DNA of 64,000 nt, from assembly GCA_022840285.1 (NCBI GenBank), contig JALHIE010000027.1:1-64000 (forward strand), read 5' to 3'. Below the pieces are notes generated by a model that searched no databases, was not told where the DNA came from, and worked only from the letters and a program-made list of their open reading frames with translations. How positions within the stretch are numbered: position 1 is the stretch's first letter; every line of letters starts with the position of its first letter. Position numbers and translations under genes: made by a program. Shown in pieces: positions 8,600-18,723 of the stretch. The DNA is from Porphyromonadaceae bacterium. GTDB lineage: Bacteria; Bacteroidota; Bacteroidia; Bacteroidales; Dysgonomonadaceae.

Positions 8600-9290
8600 A
8601 ACTCAACACGATCATTCTTTGTGTGGCGCTTGCCAGTGAAAGCGGATATTTTATTACTTCCCTGTCCACCGGACCGGATCGATCATTCTCAAGCATTTCG
8701 TTCAGTCCGAAACAGAATTTGAGTTCCGGACAAAGGTTGAAGTAAGGCAAATAGAAGTCACATCCGGCGCCGATTTCAATCCCATAATCGTAAGGTTTCA
8801 GCAAGACCGGTTGATCTTTTTGCGGGGCCAGCTCAACACTGCCGTAGATCCCCACCACCAGGTAAGGACGGTAGTTGTTTATTCGGCCGGCCGTCAGTTT
8901 TGCCTGCAAAGGCAAGTCAATGTAATTGTTTCTTAGGCTTGTTTTATACTCTTCGCCCGAAGCCTGTTCCTTAAATACAAGATTCTTGCTTCCCAGATGC
9001 AATGTGGGGATTGCCCGCAGGTTCATAAAACGGTTCAGGTACAAATCGGTAATGATTCCCACGCTGAACCCCGGCGAGTAGGAGGGAATTTCTGAAAACC
9101 ACACCTCGCCGTTTTCATTCACGTGTCCCGATTGTTTCAGTATCAGGTCTTGCGTGTGCACACCTACCGTAAATCCCAGGTGAAAGATCTCATGGTCGGC
9201 GTACGGCCGGTTCCGCAGTTTCTGTTGTTGCCCGTATGATGGACCAGGTAAGGTAGAAAGTACAATGACCAGTAGAAATATCTTTTTCAT
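8586..9290 (-). CDS. porT: PorT-like outer-membrane beta-barrel protein
   Basis: A 234-residue protein with a signal peptide (MKKIFLLVIVLSTLPGPSYGQ) and a short beta-barrel of about eight strands. The segment RNRPYADHEIFHLGFTVG and the spacing of aromatic strand ends fit the PorT/SprT family, a component needed for type IX secretion in Porphyromonas and relatives. A generic small outer-membrane beta-barrel cannot be excluded. It would insert in the outer membrane. Its last 14 bases overlap the convergent glycosyltransferase gene. Confidence 0.65.
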   Translation of the reverse strand: MKKIFLLVIVLSTLPGPSYGQQQKLRNRPYADHEIFHLGFTVGVHTQDLILKQSGHVNENGEVWFSEIPSYSPGFSVGIITDLYLNRFMNLRAIPTLHLGSKNLVFKEQASGEEYKTSLRNNYIDLPLQAKLTAGRINNYRPYLVVGIYGSVELAPQKDQPVLLKPYDYGIEIGAGCDFYLPYFNLCPELKFCFGLNEMLENDRSGPVDREVIKYPLSLASATQRMIVLSFNFE

Positions 9291-9495
9291 TACAGCTTAA
9301 ACGGTTTTAAAGCAAGGTTATTGTAAACGGGATGAAAAAACTCTCCCCGGGATTACATCTTATTTAGAAATCGTAAAAATAGTACGTTGTTAACAGCGAT
9401 CAAGGTGTAGATAATCAGTTGGATAGATTTATTTTCTGTTTTAAACTGCAAAAAGAACAAATATTTGTCCAAAACTAAGCGTAAAACAAAGTTTC

Positions 9496-9522
9496 TTGTT
9501 TTTAAAAAACTATGTATCTTTG
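9496..9522 (+). promoter_or_regulatory. Promoter of ferredoxin gene
   Basis: TTG at 9496-9498 and TATCTTTG at 9515-9522 resemble the Bacteroidota -33/-7 pair, with 16 bases between them, slightly shorter than usual. The start codon is 58 bases downstream. Confidence 0.6.
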
Positions 9523-9579
9523 TGCAGAATTTTATGAAAATAAAATAATCACACAACATTAACTAACAAATTATTTATT

Positions 9580-9747
9580 ATGGCTTACGTAATTAATGAA
9601 GATTGTATTGCTTGTGGAACCTGTATAGATGAATGCCCGGTTGAGGCAATCTCTGAAGGTGATATCTACGTGATTGATCCCGATGTTTGTACCGACTGCG
9701 GTACCTGTGCAGAAGTTTGCCCCACCGAAGCAATTCATCCGGCTTGA
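9580..9747 (+). CDS. Small 2[4Fe-4S] ferredoxin
   Basis: A 55-residue clostridial-type ferredoxin, MAYVINEDCIACG at the start. Two full cluster motifs are present: CIACGTCIDECP and CTDCGTCAEVCP (CxxCxxCxxxCP), so it should bind two 4Fe-4S clusters and carry electrons at low potential in the cytoplasm, for example for pyruvate:ferredoxin oxidoreductase or hydrogenase. Length and motif spacing are those of the classic family. It is a single-gene unit, with its own promoter and terminator, pointing to fermentative or anaerobic life. Confidence 0.95.
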   Translation: MAYVINEDCIACGTCIDECPVEAISEGDIYVIDPDVCTDCGTCAEVCPTEAIHPA

Positions 9748-9766
9748 TATATACCGGAAAAGAGGT

Positions 9767-9808
9767 AAAAAGGCTGATCGGAATACTCCGGCCAGCCTTT
9801 CTTTTTTT
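9767..9808 (+). terminator. Terminator of ferredoxin gene
   Basis: AAAGGCTG and CAGCCTTT form the stem, with an inner CGG/CCG pairing, followed by CTTTTTTT. It lies 20 bases after the ferredoxin stop. Confidence 0.85.
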
Positions 9809-9821
9809 GTGAAACGGCAAC

Positions 9822-9854
9822 AAAAAAAGCACCACCTTTTCGGGGGTGCTTTTT
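9822..9854 (-). terminator. Terminator of gapA
   Basis: AAAAGCACC/GGTGCTTTT form a stem with a short loop and T runs on both strands, so it may work both ways. On the minus strand it lies about 20 bases past the gapA stop. Confidence 0.85.
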
Positions 9855-9874
9855 GCGTATGTGTTAATAAACGA

Positions 9875-10900
<1,026 letters not shown>

Positions 10901-10939
10901 TTAAGAATGTTCCTAAATACTATCTTTCTAATCAAGTTG

Positions 10940-10947
10940 CAAAAATA
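10940..10947 (-). promoter_or_regulatory. -7 element of gapA promoter
   Basis: The minus strand reads TATTTTTG, a perfect TAnnTTTG, about 60 bases before the gapA start. The -33 element is weak. Confidence 0.55.
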
Positions 10948-11071
10948 CGAAATGTTTTTATTTTAACGAAATTATTTGTATCAAAAAACTGTAATTTTTT
11001 GATTTTGAGACCGTCGAAATAAACTGATGACCTCTGGCAGAGCAGCCGTTGCTTGTAGTCAAGAGGCCTGA

Positions 11072-11983
11072 TTACCGCGTTAACAGGAAAAGTGAGAAGG
11101 CTGCCGTTACCACCCATAATGTAACGCCCAACAGAAAACACCGGGTTCCCGACTGTTTGATCTGATGGAGGGTGATGTTGGAACCGATGAGAAACAGTGC
11201 GACAACCATTGCCCTTCTTCCCAGCCAGCTGAAATGGGCATAGCTGGACTCAAAAGCAGGAAAAATATTGGCAAAGAATATGGCTGCCACAAAGAGCAGG
11301 ATAAACCAGGGGAATTTGATTGAACGCTTGTCGCCGTTTTTGCTGAAAAAAGCCAGCACGATGGAGAGCGGGATAATCCATAAGGCACGTATCAGCTTCA
11401 CCGTAGTGGCCACCTGCAGTGCCTTCTCTCCGTAGATGGCTCCTGCTCCCACTACCGAGCTGGTATCGTGTATGGCGATGGCTGCCCAGTTGCCAAAAAC
11501 TTCCTGGCTCAACCCGAGCCGTTGCCCGATAAAGGGAAAAAGCAGCAGGGCTATGGCGTTCAGGACAAACACCACGATCAGGGCAAACGAATTTTGATAA
11601 TTCTCACTCTTGATGATGGGTGCCACAGCCGCAATGGCACTTCCTCCGCAAATTGCCGTCCCCGCGGCAATCAGCAGTGTTGTGTTTTTTTCAACCCTCA
11701 AGAGCCTGCCAAGGACAATCCCGCCGGTCATCACCAGGGATACAGAGATGAGTGTCTGTACGAAACCACTTTTTGACGCAGTGATCACTTCTTCCAGTCC
11801 CATCCCGAAACCCAGGAGAACAATCGATACCTGTAGAACCCTTGAGGTATACCGGTGAATGGAATCGTGCCTGATTCCCAAAAAAGAAAAAACAATGCCT
11901 ATGCAGAGTGCAACCGCCGGTGAAACAAAAGGTAGAAAACAAAAACAGATAACCACCCAATAAAGCCAACTTTTATTATTCAT
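11072..11983 (-). CDS. YeiH/UPF0324 family membrane transporter
   Basis: A 303-residue protein with about nine to ten membrane helices of the YeiH/UPF0324 family, often labelled putative sulfate exporter. Family landmarks are AAGTAICGGSAIAAVAPII, AIHDTSSVVGAGAIYG, and VATTVKLIRALWIIP. It sits in the inner membrane. The substrate is not known. A LysR-type gene lies just upstream on the same strand, as commonly seen for yeiH-like genes, which in other species are controlled by their neighbour regulator; here that regulator is badly deleted, so control is likely lost or different. Confidence 0.85.
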   Translation of the reverse strand: MNNKSWLYWVVICFCFLPFVSPAVALCIGIVFSFLGIRHDSIHRYTSRVLQVSIVLLGFGMGLEEVITASKSGFVQTLISVSLVMTGGIVLGRLLRVEKNTTLLIAAGTAICGGSAIAAVAPIIKSENYQNSFALIVVFVLNAIALLLFPFIGQRLGLSQEVFGNWAAIAIHDTSSVVGAGAIYGEKALQVATTVKLIRALWIIPLSIVLAFFSKNGDKRSIKFPWFILLFVAAIFFANIFPAFESSYAHFSWLGRRAMVVALFLIGSNITLHQIKQSGTRCFLLGVTLWVVTAAFSLFLLTR

Positions 11984-12055
11984 TCCGATACTTTAAGGCG
12001 ACAAAAGTAGCATCATGTACAATAAAATCAAATACCGTATTTCTATAGTGTATGA

Positions 12056-12364
12056 CTATATGTTATAATTAAGGAGGAAATTTTCAAAGAGTTCAACCTG
12101 GCGGCTTTTATGTCCCAGCTTGCAGGCTATGCGGAATTGACGCGGGATGGAAAATCCGGAAACCTTTAATTTTACAAGGGTTTTCAGTTGCAGTTCACCG
12201 GAGACCGCTTTTTCCGATACAATAGCCACGCCGTCGAAATCGAGCAAGAAGTGTTCACTGGTTACCGCAGGCTGACTGATGTTCAGCTCATCGGCTGCTT
12301 TCGAGAAACTGAGGTTTTCTACCACTGAAATAAAAACGGTGTCCCTGTAATCCATTGGCTCCAT
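12056..12364 (-). pseudogene. LysR-type regulator remnant, internal deletion
   Basis: Only 102 residues remain of a protein normally near 295. Residues 1-37 are an intact LysR winged-helix start (VENLSFSKAADELNISQPAV). It then passes directly to residues that look like the end of the substrate-binding domain (FLLDFDGVAIVSEKAVSGEL to FENFLLNYNI). About 190 residues, including the dimer helix and the effector pocket, are missing, without frame loss. The product could in principle bind DNA, but the linker helix is gone. It lies next to the YeiH-type gene, its probable former target. Confidence 0.8.
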
Positions 12365-12469
12365 CCGGTTATTCCGACGCTTCTTGCAATCAGAAATTTA
12401 AACCGTGTAAAATTACAATTTTAAACGAACATACGGAAACGGCCTTTTCATTCATGCTTGTCTTCTGGT

Positions 12470-12502
12470 TTTGCCCTTTTTCCATCATTTTTACTATCTT
12501 TG
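12470..12502 (+). promoter_or_regulatory. Promoter of ettA
   Basis: TTTG (12470-12473) and TATCTTTG (12495-12502) are 21 bases apart, a good Bacteroidota promoter. The leader to ettA is about 95 bases. Confidence 0.65.
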
Positions 12503-12601
12503 TGCTCCGTAACGAAAGGTCGGGTTGAAAAATGTTGATTCATATCGACTTAGAGGGACGGAGCATTGATAAAAGATGGAATAAACTGACTAAAAACAGG
12601 T

Positions 12602-14281
12602 ATGGCTGACGATAAAAAAATTATTTTTTCCATGGTGGGGGTAAGTAAAACGTTCCCTCCCCACAAACAGGTGTTGAAGGATATCTACCTCTCCTTCTTC
12701 TACGGTGCCAAGATTGGCATCATCGGGCTGAACGGTTCCGGTAAATCTACCCTGCTGAAGATTATTGCTGGGATTGAAAAGGAGTACCAAGGCGAAGTAG
12801 TCTCCGATAAAAGTTTCTCGGTGGGATACCTGGAACAGGACCCGAAACTGGACGACGACAAATCGGTGATCGAAATCGTTCGCGAAGGAGTACAGCCGGT
12901 GATGGACCTGCTGGCGGAATATGAAGAGATCAACCTGAAGTTCGGATTGCCCGAATATTACGAGGATGAGGAAAAGATGAACAAGCTGTTCGACCGCCAG
13001 GCAGAATTGCAGGACAAGCTGGATGCCGTCGACGCGTGGAACATCGATAATCGCCTGGAGCGTGCGATGGATGCCCTTCGCTGTCCGCCTGAAGAACAAC
13101 CGGTCCGTGAACTTTCAGGAGGTGAACGCCGCCGGGTGGCACTGTGCCGTCTGCTACTGCAGGAGCCCGACGTGTTGCTTCTCGACGAACCGACCAACCA
13201 CCTCGATGCCGAGTCGATCGACTGGCTGGAGCAGCATTTGCAGCAATACAAGGGAACGGTGATCTGCATCACGCACGACCGCTACTTCCTCGATCATGTG
13301 GCGGGCTGGATCCTCGAACTCGACCGCGGTGAGGGAATCCCCTGGAAAGGGAACTACACCTCGTGGCTGGAGCAGAAAACCAAACGGATGGAACAGGAAG
13401 AGAAGCAGGTGAGCAAGCGTCGCAAAACGCTGGAACGGGAGCTGGAATGGATCAACCTGGCGCCCAAGGCGCGCCAGGCCAAAGGAAAAGCACGTCTGAA
13501 CTCGTACGAGCAACTCCTGAACCAGGATCAGAAAGAGCGTGAGGAGAAACTGGAGATTTTTATTCCCAACGGCCCCCGGTTAGGAAACAAGGTGATTGAA
13601 GCTAGAAACGTGAAGAAAGCCTTTGGTGACAAGCTGCTGTTCGACAACCTTAACTTCATGCTTCCACCCAACGGGATCGTTGGCGTTATCGGCCCCAACG
13701 GTGCTGGAAAAACCACCCTTTTCCGATTGATACAGGGAATGGAGACCCCGGACAATGGCTCGTTCGAGGTGGGAGAGACCGTTGTTACGGCTTATGTGGA
13801 TCAGGCTCACGAAGCCATCGATCCCGGTAAGACCGTCTATCAGGTGGTGTCCGGTGGATTGGAGTTTGTACGCGTGGGGGGCAAAGAGGTGAACTCCCGG
13901 GCATACCTGTCGCGATTCAATTTCTCGGGAGCGGACCAGGAAAAACTGTGCGGTGTTCTTTCCGGCGGTGAACGAAACCGTCTACACCTGGCATTGACAC
14001 TCAAAGCCGGGGCAAACGTACTGTTGCTCGACGAGCCGACCAACGATATCGACGTGAATACCCTCCGTGCACTGGAAGAAGGGCTGGAAAACTTTGCCGG
14101 ATGTGCCGTGGTAATCTCGCACGACCGGTGGTTCCTGGATCGTATCTGTACCCATATCCTTGCGTTTGAAGGAAATTCAGAAGTATTTTATTTCGAGGGT
14201 TCCTATAGCGAGTATGAGGAGAACAAGAAAATGCGCCTAGGCAACGTAGAGCCGAAAAGGGTACGCTACCGGAAGCTGTAA
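12602..14281 (+). CDS. ettA: Energy-dependent translational throttle protein EttA (ABC-F)
   Basis: A 559-residue soluble ABC-F ATPase that binds the ribosomal E site and tunes translation to the ATP/ADP state. Two ABC domains are complete: Walker A GLNGSGKST and GPNGAGKTT, signatures LSGGERRRVAL and LSGGERNRLHL, Walker B with LLDEPTNHLD and LLDEPTNDID. The linker (about 245-310) includes the conserved ARQAKGKARLN. There are no membrane segments. Length matches EttA. It is followed closely by the damaged DUF5686 gene on the same strand. Confidence 0.95.
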   Translation: MADDKKIIFSMVGVSKTFPPHKQVLKDIYLSFFYGAKIGIIGLNGSGKSTLLKIIAGIEKEYQGEVVSDKSFSVGYLEQDPKLDDDKSVIEIVREGVQPVMDLLAEYEEINLKFGLPEYYEDEEKMNKLFDRQAELQDKLDAVDAWNIDNRLERAMDALRCPPEEQPVRELSGGERRRVALCRLLLQEPDVLLLDEPTNHLDAESIDWLEQHLQQYKGTVICITHDRYFLDHVAGWILELDRGEGIPWKGNYTSWLEQKTKRMEQEEKQVSKRRKTLERELEWINLAPKARQAKGKARLNSYEQLLNQDQKEREEKLEIFIPNGPRLGNKVIEARNVKKAFGDKLLFDNLNFMLPPNGIVGVIGPNGAGKTTLFRLIQGMETPDNGSFEVGETVVTAYVDQAHEAIDPGKTVYQVVSGGLEFVRVGGKEVNSRAYLSRFNFSGADQEKLCGVLSGGERNRLHLALTLKAGANVLLLDEPTNDIDVNTLRALEEGLENFAGCAVVISHDRWFLDRICTHILAFEGNSEVFYFEGSYSEYEENKKMRLGNVEPKRVRYRKL

Positions 14282-14295
14282 ACAGAAAATTAAGA

Positions 14296-15953
14296 ATGAG
14301 GAAGTTTCTGATTCTGTTTTTCTTGCCGGTATTAAGCCTGCCAGTACTTGCTCAATACAAAGAGGTCAGTGGGGTGCATTTTTGTGGGCATTAATAGCAC
14401 GATTTACAGTACTTGCTCAATACAAAGAGGTCAGTGGGGTAGTTATCGATGCGCAGTACAACACGCCGGTCCCCTACGCCGCGATCTTTGTGGAGCATAC
14501 CAAGATCGGAGTAGTGGCCAGTAATGTGGGTGAATTCTCACTTCAGGTACCCGATTCATTGAAGAATAACCGCCTGGTGAGTGTGGGAGAAGGGTATCGA
14601 CTGACCTACCTCTCGCCGGAGGACTATGGGCATGCTCCGCTTCGCATCGCGCTGGTGCCCCAGGACCGTGAGACGGCACTGTTATCGCCGCCGGGCGACG
14701 CTGCCGTGAAACCCGGGAAGGCCGTATCGTTGCTGAGCAAGGCGGCCCGGTTTGTGATGGACGACTGGATCCCGCTGGGAAACCCGGAGACCAACACGTT
14801 CGATTTTGGCCGGATCCAGACTCTTCCCACTTACAATCCCGTCGAAGGCGTCCGCCTGCGGGCGGGAGCAGCATCCAATTCGCGCCTGAGTCCCCATTTT
14901 TTTATGAAGGGATACTTGGCTTATGGTTTTAAAGACCAGCAGTTCAAGTACCGCGGAGAAGCCGTCTGGTCGTTCGATAAAAAAGCCTATCATGAGGACG
15001 AATTCCCCAAAAACAATATGCGCCTGGTGTATGAAAACGATCTGTTCTCCCCCGGCGAGATGCACCCGCGTTCTCTAAACGACCTGTTGCTGATTACCTA
15101 CCGGAGGTCGGTTAATGAAGCGACGTACCGTAACTTTGCCGAGATAAACTACGAGAGGGAGTACAAAAACGGTCTTGCGCACACCTTCTGGTGGCGAAAA
15201 TCGAGGTTGATCCCGCAGGGAGAACTGGAGTTCCGGAGGAGTTCCGACGCCGGGCTTACCGCATACGATGGGCTGGACACTTCCGAGGGTGGGGTGCTGC
15301 TGCGGTACTCTTTCGAAGAGGCCTATTTACAGCAAAAACGCAAACGAAAACCTGTCGATGTGACAAGTCCCGTCTTTTTTCTTTCTCACTCCATCGGTTT
15401 CACGCATCTTCCCGAAAGCGACGCGACATACCACAAAACGGAATTCTCCGCACAAAAACGTTTCTATCTGGGTTACGTTGGCCGGCTGGATGCCGTGGGA
15501 GAGTTTTCGAAAGTGTGGAATGCGGTGCCCTTTCCCCTGTTGGTCTATCCCAACCAACGCTACAAGCATCATATCGAGAGCAATGCGTTCTTTCTGAACC
15601 GGGCCCTCGAATTTGTTGCCGATGAGCAGTTCACGATTCGTACAACCTTTGTGGGCGATGATTTCCTGCTGGCAAAAATCCCGTTGCTGGAAGCTTTGGG
15701 AACGAAAGAGTTGATCTCTCTGCGCGCTTCTTACGGCAGACTGAGCGACAAAAACGATCCGTTGCACTCCTCTTCCCGCATCTACGACTTTCCGCCGGTA
15801 TCCTACCGGTACGGCTCCCTGCCTTATGTGGAGGGAACCATCGGGATCACGAATATACTGGGCCTTTTGCGTGTGGAATATGTTCATCGTTTCACGTATC
15901 GCGATCATCCCGGCGCTTTGCTGGGCAGGGTGCGGGTAGACGTGACGCTGTGA
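14296..15953 (+). pseudogene. DUF5686-like outer-membrane protein, 5' end disrupted
   Basis: ATG at 14296 opens a signal peptide (MRKFLILFFLPVLSLPVLA) and a carboxypeptidase-regulatory-like domain, but the frame stops after 32 codons at 14391. A 65-base insertion containing a second copy of 34 bases moves the rest into another frame, which then runs 14382-15953 from a TTG. The body has the regulatory-like domain (about 20-90) and a beta-barrel typical of the DUF5686 family. At about 520 residues it is much shorter than the 800-plus usual for that family, so a middle part may also be missing. Without its signal peptide the barrel should not be exported. Confidence 0.7.
14342..14440 (+). repeat. 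34-base direct repeat, two copies with 31-base spacer
   Basis: Copies at 14342-14375 and 14407-14440 are identical (CAGTACTTGCTCAATAC at the left side). The unit covers the signal-peptide cleavage region of the DUF5686-like gene. Copy spacing of 65 bases is not a multiple of three and breaks the gene. Confidence 0.95.
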
Positions 15954-15998
15954 GAACATTGTCCCCGTCTATTTTTCTTATCAAACGTTTTTTTGTGT

Positions 15999-16006
15999 TA
16001 TCTTTG
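15999..16006 (+). promoter_or_regulatory. -7 element upstream of tsaD
   Basis: TATCTTTG fits TAnnTTTG exactly and leaves a leader of about 30 bases before the TTG start of tsaD. No clear -33 motif was found. Confidence 0.55.
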
Positions 16007-16041
16007 TCGTTCCAATATTATACAACATCAGCTGAATTAAA

Positions 16042-17058
16042 TTGATTACGATTTTAGGTATAGAATCTTCCTGTGACGATACCTCGGCAGCGGTCATCCG
16101 CGACGGTGTCATTTTGTCGAACGTGATTGCCTCCCAGGCAGTCCATGAGCGCTACGGCGGCGTAGTGCCCGAACTGGCGTCGCGCGCGCACCAGCAGAAC
16201 ATCATTCCTGTGGTGCACGATGCCCTGAAACAGGCCGGCATTGCGAAACAAGAAGTTTCGGCAGTGGCTTTCACGCGCGGACCGGGATTGCTGGGCTCGT
16301 TGTTGGTGGGAACCTCCTTTACGAAAGGATTTTCATCGGCGCTCAATATCCCGATGATTGAGGTGAATCACCTGCAGGCACACGTACTGGCCCACTTCAT
16401 CAAGGAGGAAGAGCACGACACGAACCAGCCGAAGTTTCCGTTTCTGTGCTTACTGGTATCGGGCGGTAACTCGCAGGTTATTCTCGTGAAGTCGCACCGG
16501 GAGATGGAGATTATCGGTCAGACCATCGACGATGCCGCCGGTGAAGCCTTTGACAAATGCGCCAAGGTGATGGGCCTGGGTTATCCCGGAGGACCGATCG
16601 TGGATAGATTAGCCAAACAGGGCGCTCCCGGCCGGTTCACTTTCAGTAAACCCCATATCGCGGGATACGATTATAGCTTCAGCGGGTTGAAAACATCGTT
16701 TTTGTATTTCCTGCGTGATGAACTGAAAAACGATCCCGGCTTCGTCGAAAAAAATAAGGAAGACCTCTGCGCGTCCCTGCAGAAAACGATCGTCGATATT
16801 CTGATGGATAAGCTGTATCGTGCAGCAAAAGAGTTAAAAATAAAGGAAGTGGCCGTGGCGGGTGGTGTGTCTGCCAATTCAGGCTTGCGCGCTGCTTTTG
16901 AAGATTATAGTCGCCGTTATGGATGGAAAATACATATCCCGAAATTTGCCTACACTACCGATAATGCGGCTATGGTAGCTATCTCAGGGTACTACAAGTA
17001 TCTCGACGGTGAGTTTTGCGGAAAAGACGCGGCACCGTACGCCAGGGTATCCATATAA
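16042..17058 (+). CDS. tsaD: tRNA t6A37 threonylcarbamoyltransferase TsaD
   Basis: A 338-residue ASKHA-fold enzyme (Kae1/Gcp) that transfers the threonylcarbamoyl group to A37 of tRNAs. The start codon is TTG: no ATG precedes GIESSCDDTSAAV, the family's N-terminal motif. The metal-binding HLQAHVLAHF (HxxxH), the SGGNSQVILV loop, DDAAGEAFDKCAKVMGLGYP and C-terminal AVAGGVSANSGLR and FAYTTDNAAM are all present. Length is normal. It supplies the t6A substrate of MtaB, encoded 10 kb away, though the genes are not in an operon. Confidence 0.96.
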   Translation: MITILGIESSCDDTSAAVIRDGVILSNVIASQAVHERYGGVVPELASRAHQQNIIPVVHDALKQAGIAKQEVSAVAFTRGPGLLGSLLVGTSFTKGFSSALNIPMIEVNHLQAHVLAHFIKEEEHDTNQPKFPFLCLLVSGGNSQVILVKSHREMEIIGQTIDDAAGEAFDKCAKVMGLGYPGGPIVDRLAKQGAPGRFTFSKPHIAGYDYSFSGLKTSFLYFLRDELKNDPGFVEKNKEDLCASLQKTIVDILMDKLYRAAKELKIKEVAVAGGVSANSGLRAAFEDYSRRYGWKIHIPKFAYTTDNAAMVAISGYYKYLDGEFCGKDAAPYARVSI

Positions 17059-17090
17059 CAGTAAAATTAAAAATTAACCGACCATATATT

Positions 17091-18722
17091 ATGTCACAAA
17101 AAGAGATTCCTGCTGTGGAAGAAAACAAGAAAAGTCTCAACTTCATCGAACAGATTGTTGAAAACGATTTAAAAGAAGGTAAAAACGACGGTCGTGTGCA
17201 AACCCGCTTTCCGCCGGAACCAAACGGGTACCTGCATATCGGACACGCCAAAGCCGTGTGTATCGACTTCGGTATTGCCGAAAGATACGGTGGCATTTGC
17301 AACCTCCGGTTCGATGATACCAATCCGGTCAAGGAAGACGTTGAATACGTGGACTCCATCATGGAAGATATCCAGTGGCTCGGTTTTCAGTGGAAGAACG
17401 TGTTTTACGCCTCCGATTACTTCCAGCAGTTGTGGGATTTTGCCGTCCAGCTTATTCGGGAAGGAAAAGCCTATATCGATGAGCAATCGGCCGAAGAGAT
17501 TGCGCGGCAAAAAGGGACGCCAACCGTTCCCGGGACGCCCAGCCCTTACCGCGAACGCCCTGTCCAGGAATCGCTCGACCTGTTTCACAAGATGAACAGC
17601 GGTGAGGTTCCCGAAGGAAAAATGGTGCTACGCGCCAAGATAGACATGGCGTCGTCAAACATGCACTTCCGCGACCCCATCCTATACCGGGTCCTCCATA
17701 TCCCGCACCACCGTACGGGGACTGCCTGGAAAGCCTATCCCATGTACGATTTCGCACACGGGCAATCCGACTATTTCGAAGGGGTGACCCATTCCATCTG
17801 TACCCTGGAATTTGTGGTACACCGCCCGCTTTACGATTGGTTTATCGATCAGCTGGCCACCGGTGATTACCGTCCGCACCAGTACGAGTTCAACCGCCTG
17901 AACATGACCTACACCCTGATGAGCAAGCGCAAGCTGCTTCAGCTCGTACAGGAGAAGCTGGTTTCGGGATGGGACGACCCGCGCATGCCCACGCTTTGCG
18001 GACTGCGCCGCCGCGGCTACACACCACAATCAATACGCAACTTTGTCGATAGTATCGGCTATACCAAATACGACGGGATGATCGACGTGTCCCTGCTCGA
18101 GTTTGCCGTGCGCGAGGACCTGAACAAAAAAGCCGTCCGCGTGTCGGGCGTTATCGACCCCGTAAAGCTTATCCTCACGAATTATCCCGAAGGACAAACG
18201 GAAGAGATGGAGGCGGTCAACAACCCCGAGGACGAATCGATGGGAAGCCGCCGGGTTAAATTCTCGCGCGAACTCTGGATCGAACGCGACGATTTTATGG
18301 AAGACGCATGTACCGGATGCAAAAAAGATGAAGACGGAAACATCACGGAAGTATACGCCGAGTACGATCCGCAGACCCGGAGCGGGATGCTTGAGGCCAA
18401 CCGCAAAGTGAAAGGAACCATCCACTGGGTGTCGGCGCCCCATGCCATCGACGCTGAAGTACGGCTTTACGACCGGCTGTTTATCGTGGAAGACCCGGCT
18501 GGTGAGAAAGAAAAGGACTTCCGCGAACTACTGAATCCCGATTCGCTTATCGTGAAGAAAAATTGCAAGGTGGAAGAATACCTGGCCGGCGCCGTACCGC
18601 TGGACAGCTTTCAATTCCAGCGCATCGGGTACTTTAACGTGGATGCCGATTCCACAGGCGAAAAGCTTGTCTTCAACCGGACGGTAGCCCTGAAAGATTC
18701 GTGGAAGAAACAGAATAGTTAA
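17091..18722 (+). CDS. glnS: Glutaminyl-tRNA synthetase with probable in-frame gap
   Basis: A 543-residue class I aminoacyl-tRNA synthetase that charges tRNA-Gln. MSQKEIPAVEENKK is taken as the start. The HIGH motif is PNGYLHIGHA and the KMSKS motif appears as LMSKRKL. The fold is otherwise the normal GlnRS type with C-terminal beta-barrels. In the anticodon-binding region the sequence goes from RDDFMED directly to ACTGCKKDEDG. In E. coli and Bacteroides enzymes about 23 residues (containing the pattern RL..GKEVRLRNAY) lie at this place. The missing part belongs to the anticodon-binding barrel, so activity is uncertain. This is a comparison from memory. Confidence 0.88.
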   Translation: MSQKEIPAVEENKKSLNFIEQIVENDLKEGKNDGRVQTRFPPEPNGYLHIGHAKAVCIDFGIAERYGGICNLRFDDTNPVKEDVEYVDSIMEDIQWLGFQWKNVFYASDYFQQLWDFAVQLIREGKAYIDEQSAEEIARQKGTPTVPGTPSPYRERPVQESLDLFHKMNSGEVPEGKMVLRAKIDMASSNMHFRDPILYRVLHIPHHRTGTAWKAYPMYDFAHGQSDYFEGVTHSICTLEFVVHRPLYDWFIDQLATGDYRPHQYEFNRLNMTYTLMSKRKLLQLVQEKLVSGWDDPRMPTLCGLRRRGYTPQSIRNFVDSIGYTKYDGMIDVSLLEFAVREDLNKKAVRVSGVIDPVKLILTNYPEGQTEEMEAVNNPEDESMGSRRVKFSRELWIERDDFMEDACTGCKKDEDGNITEVYAEYDPQTRSGMLEANRKVKGTIHWVSAPHAIDAEVRLYDRLFIVEDPAGEKEKDFRELLNPDSLIVKKNCKVEEYLAGAVPLDSFQFQRIGYFNVDADSTGEKLVFNRTVALKDSWKKQNS

Positions 18723-18723
18723 A

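Noticed and set aside
9353..9559. Minus-strand frame upstream of ferredoxin
   Set aside because: It covers the ferredoxin promoter, is very Phe/Leu/Lys-rich from AT-rich DNA and shows no known family.
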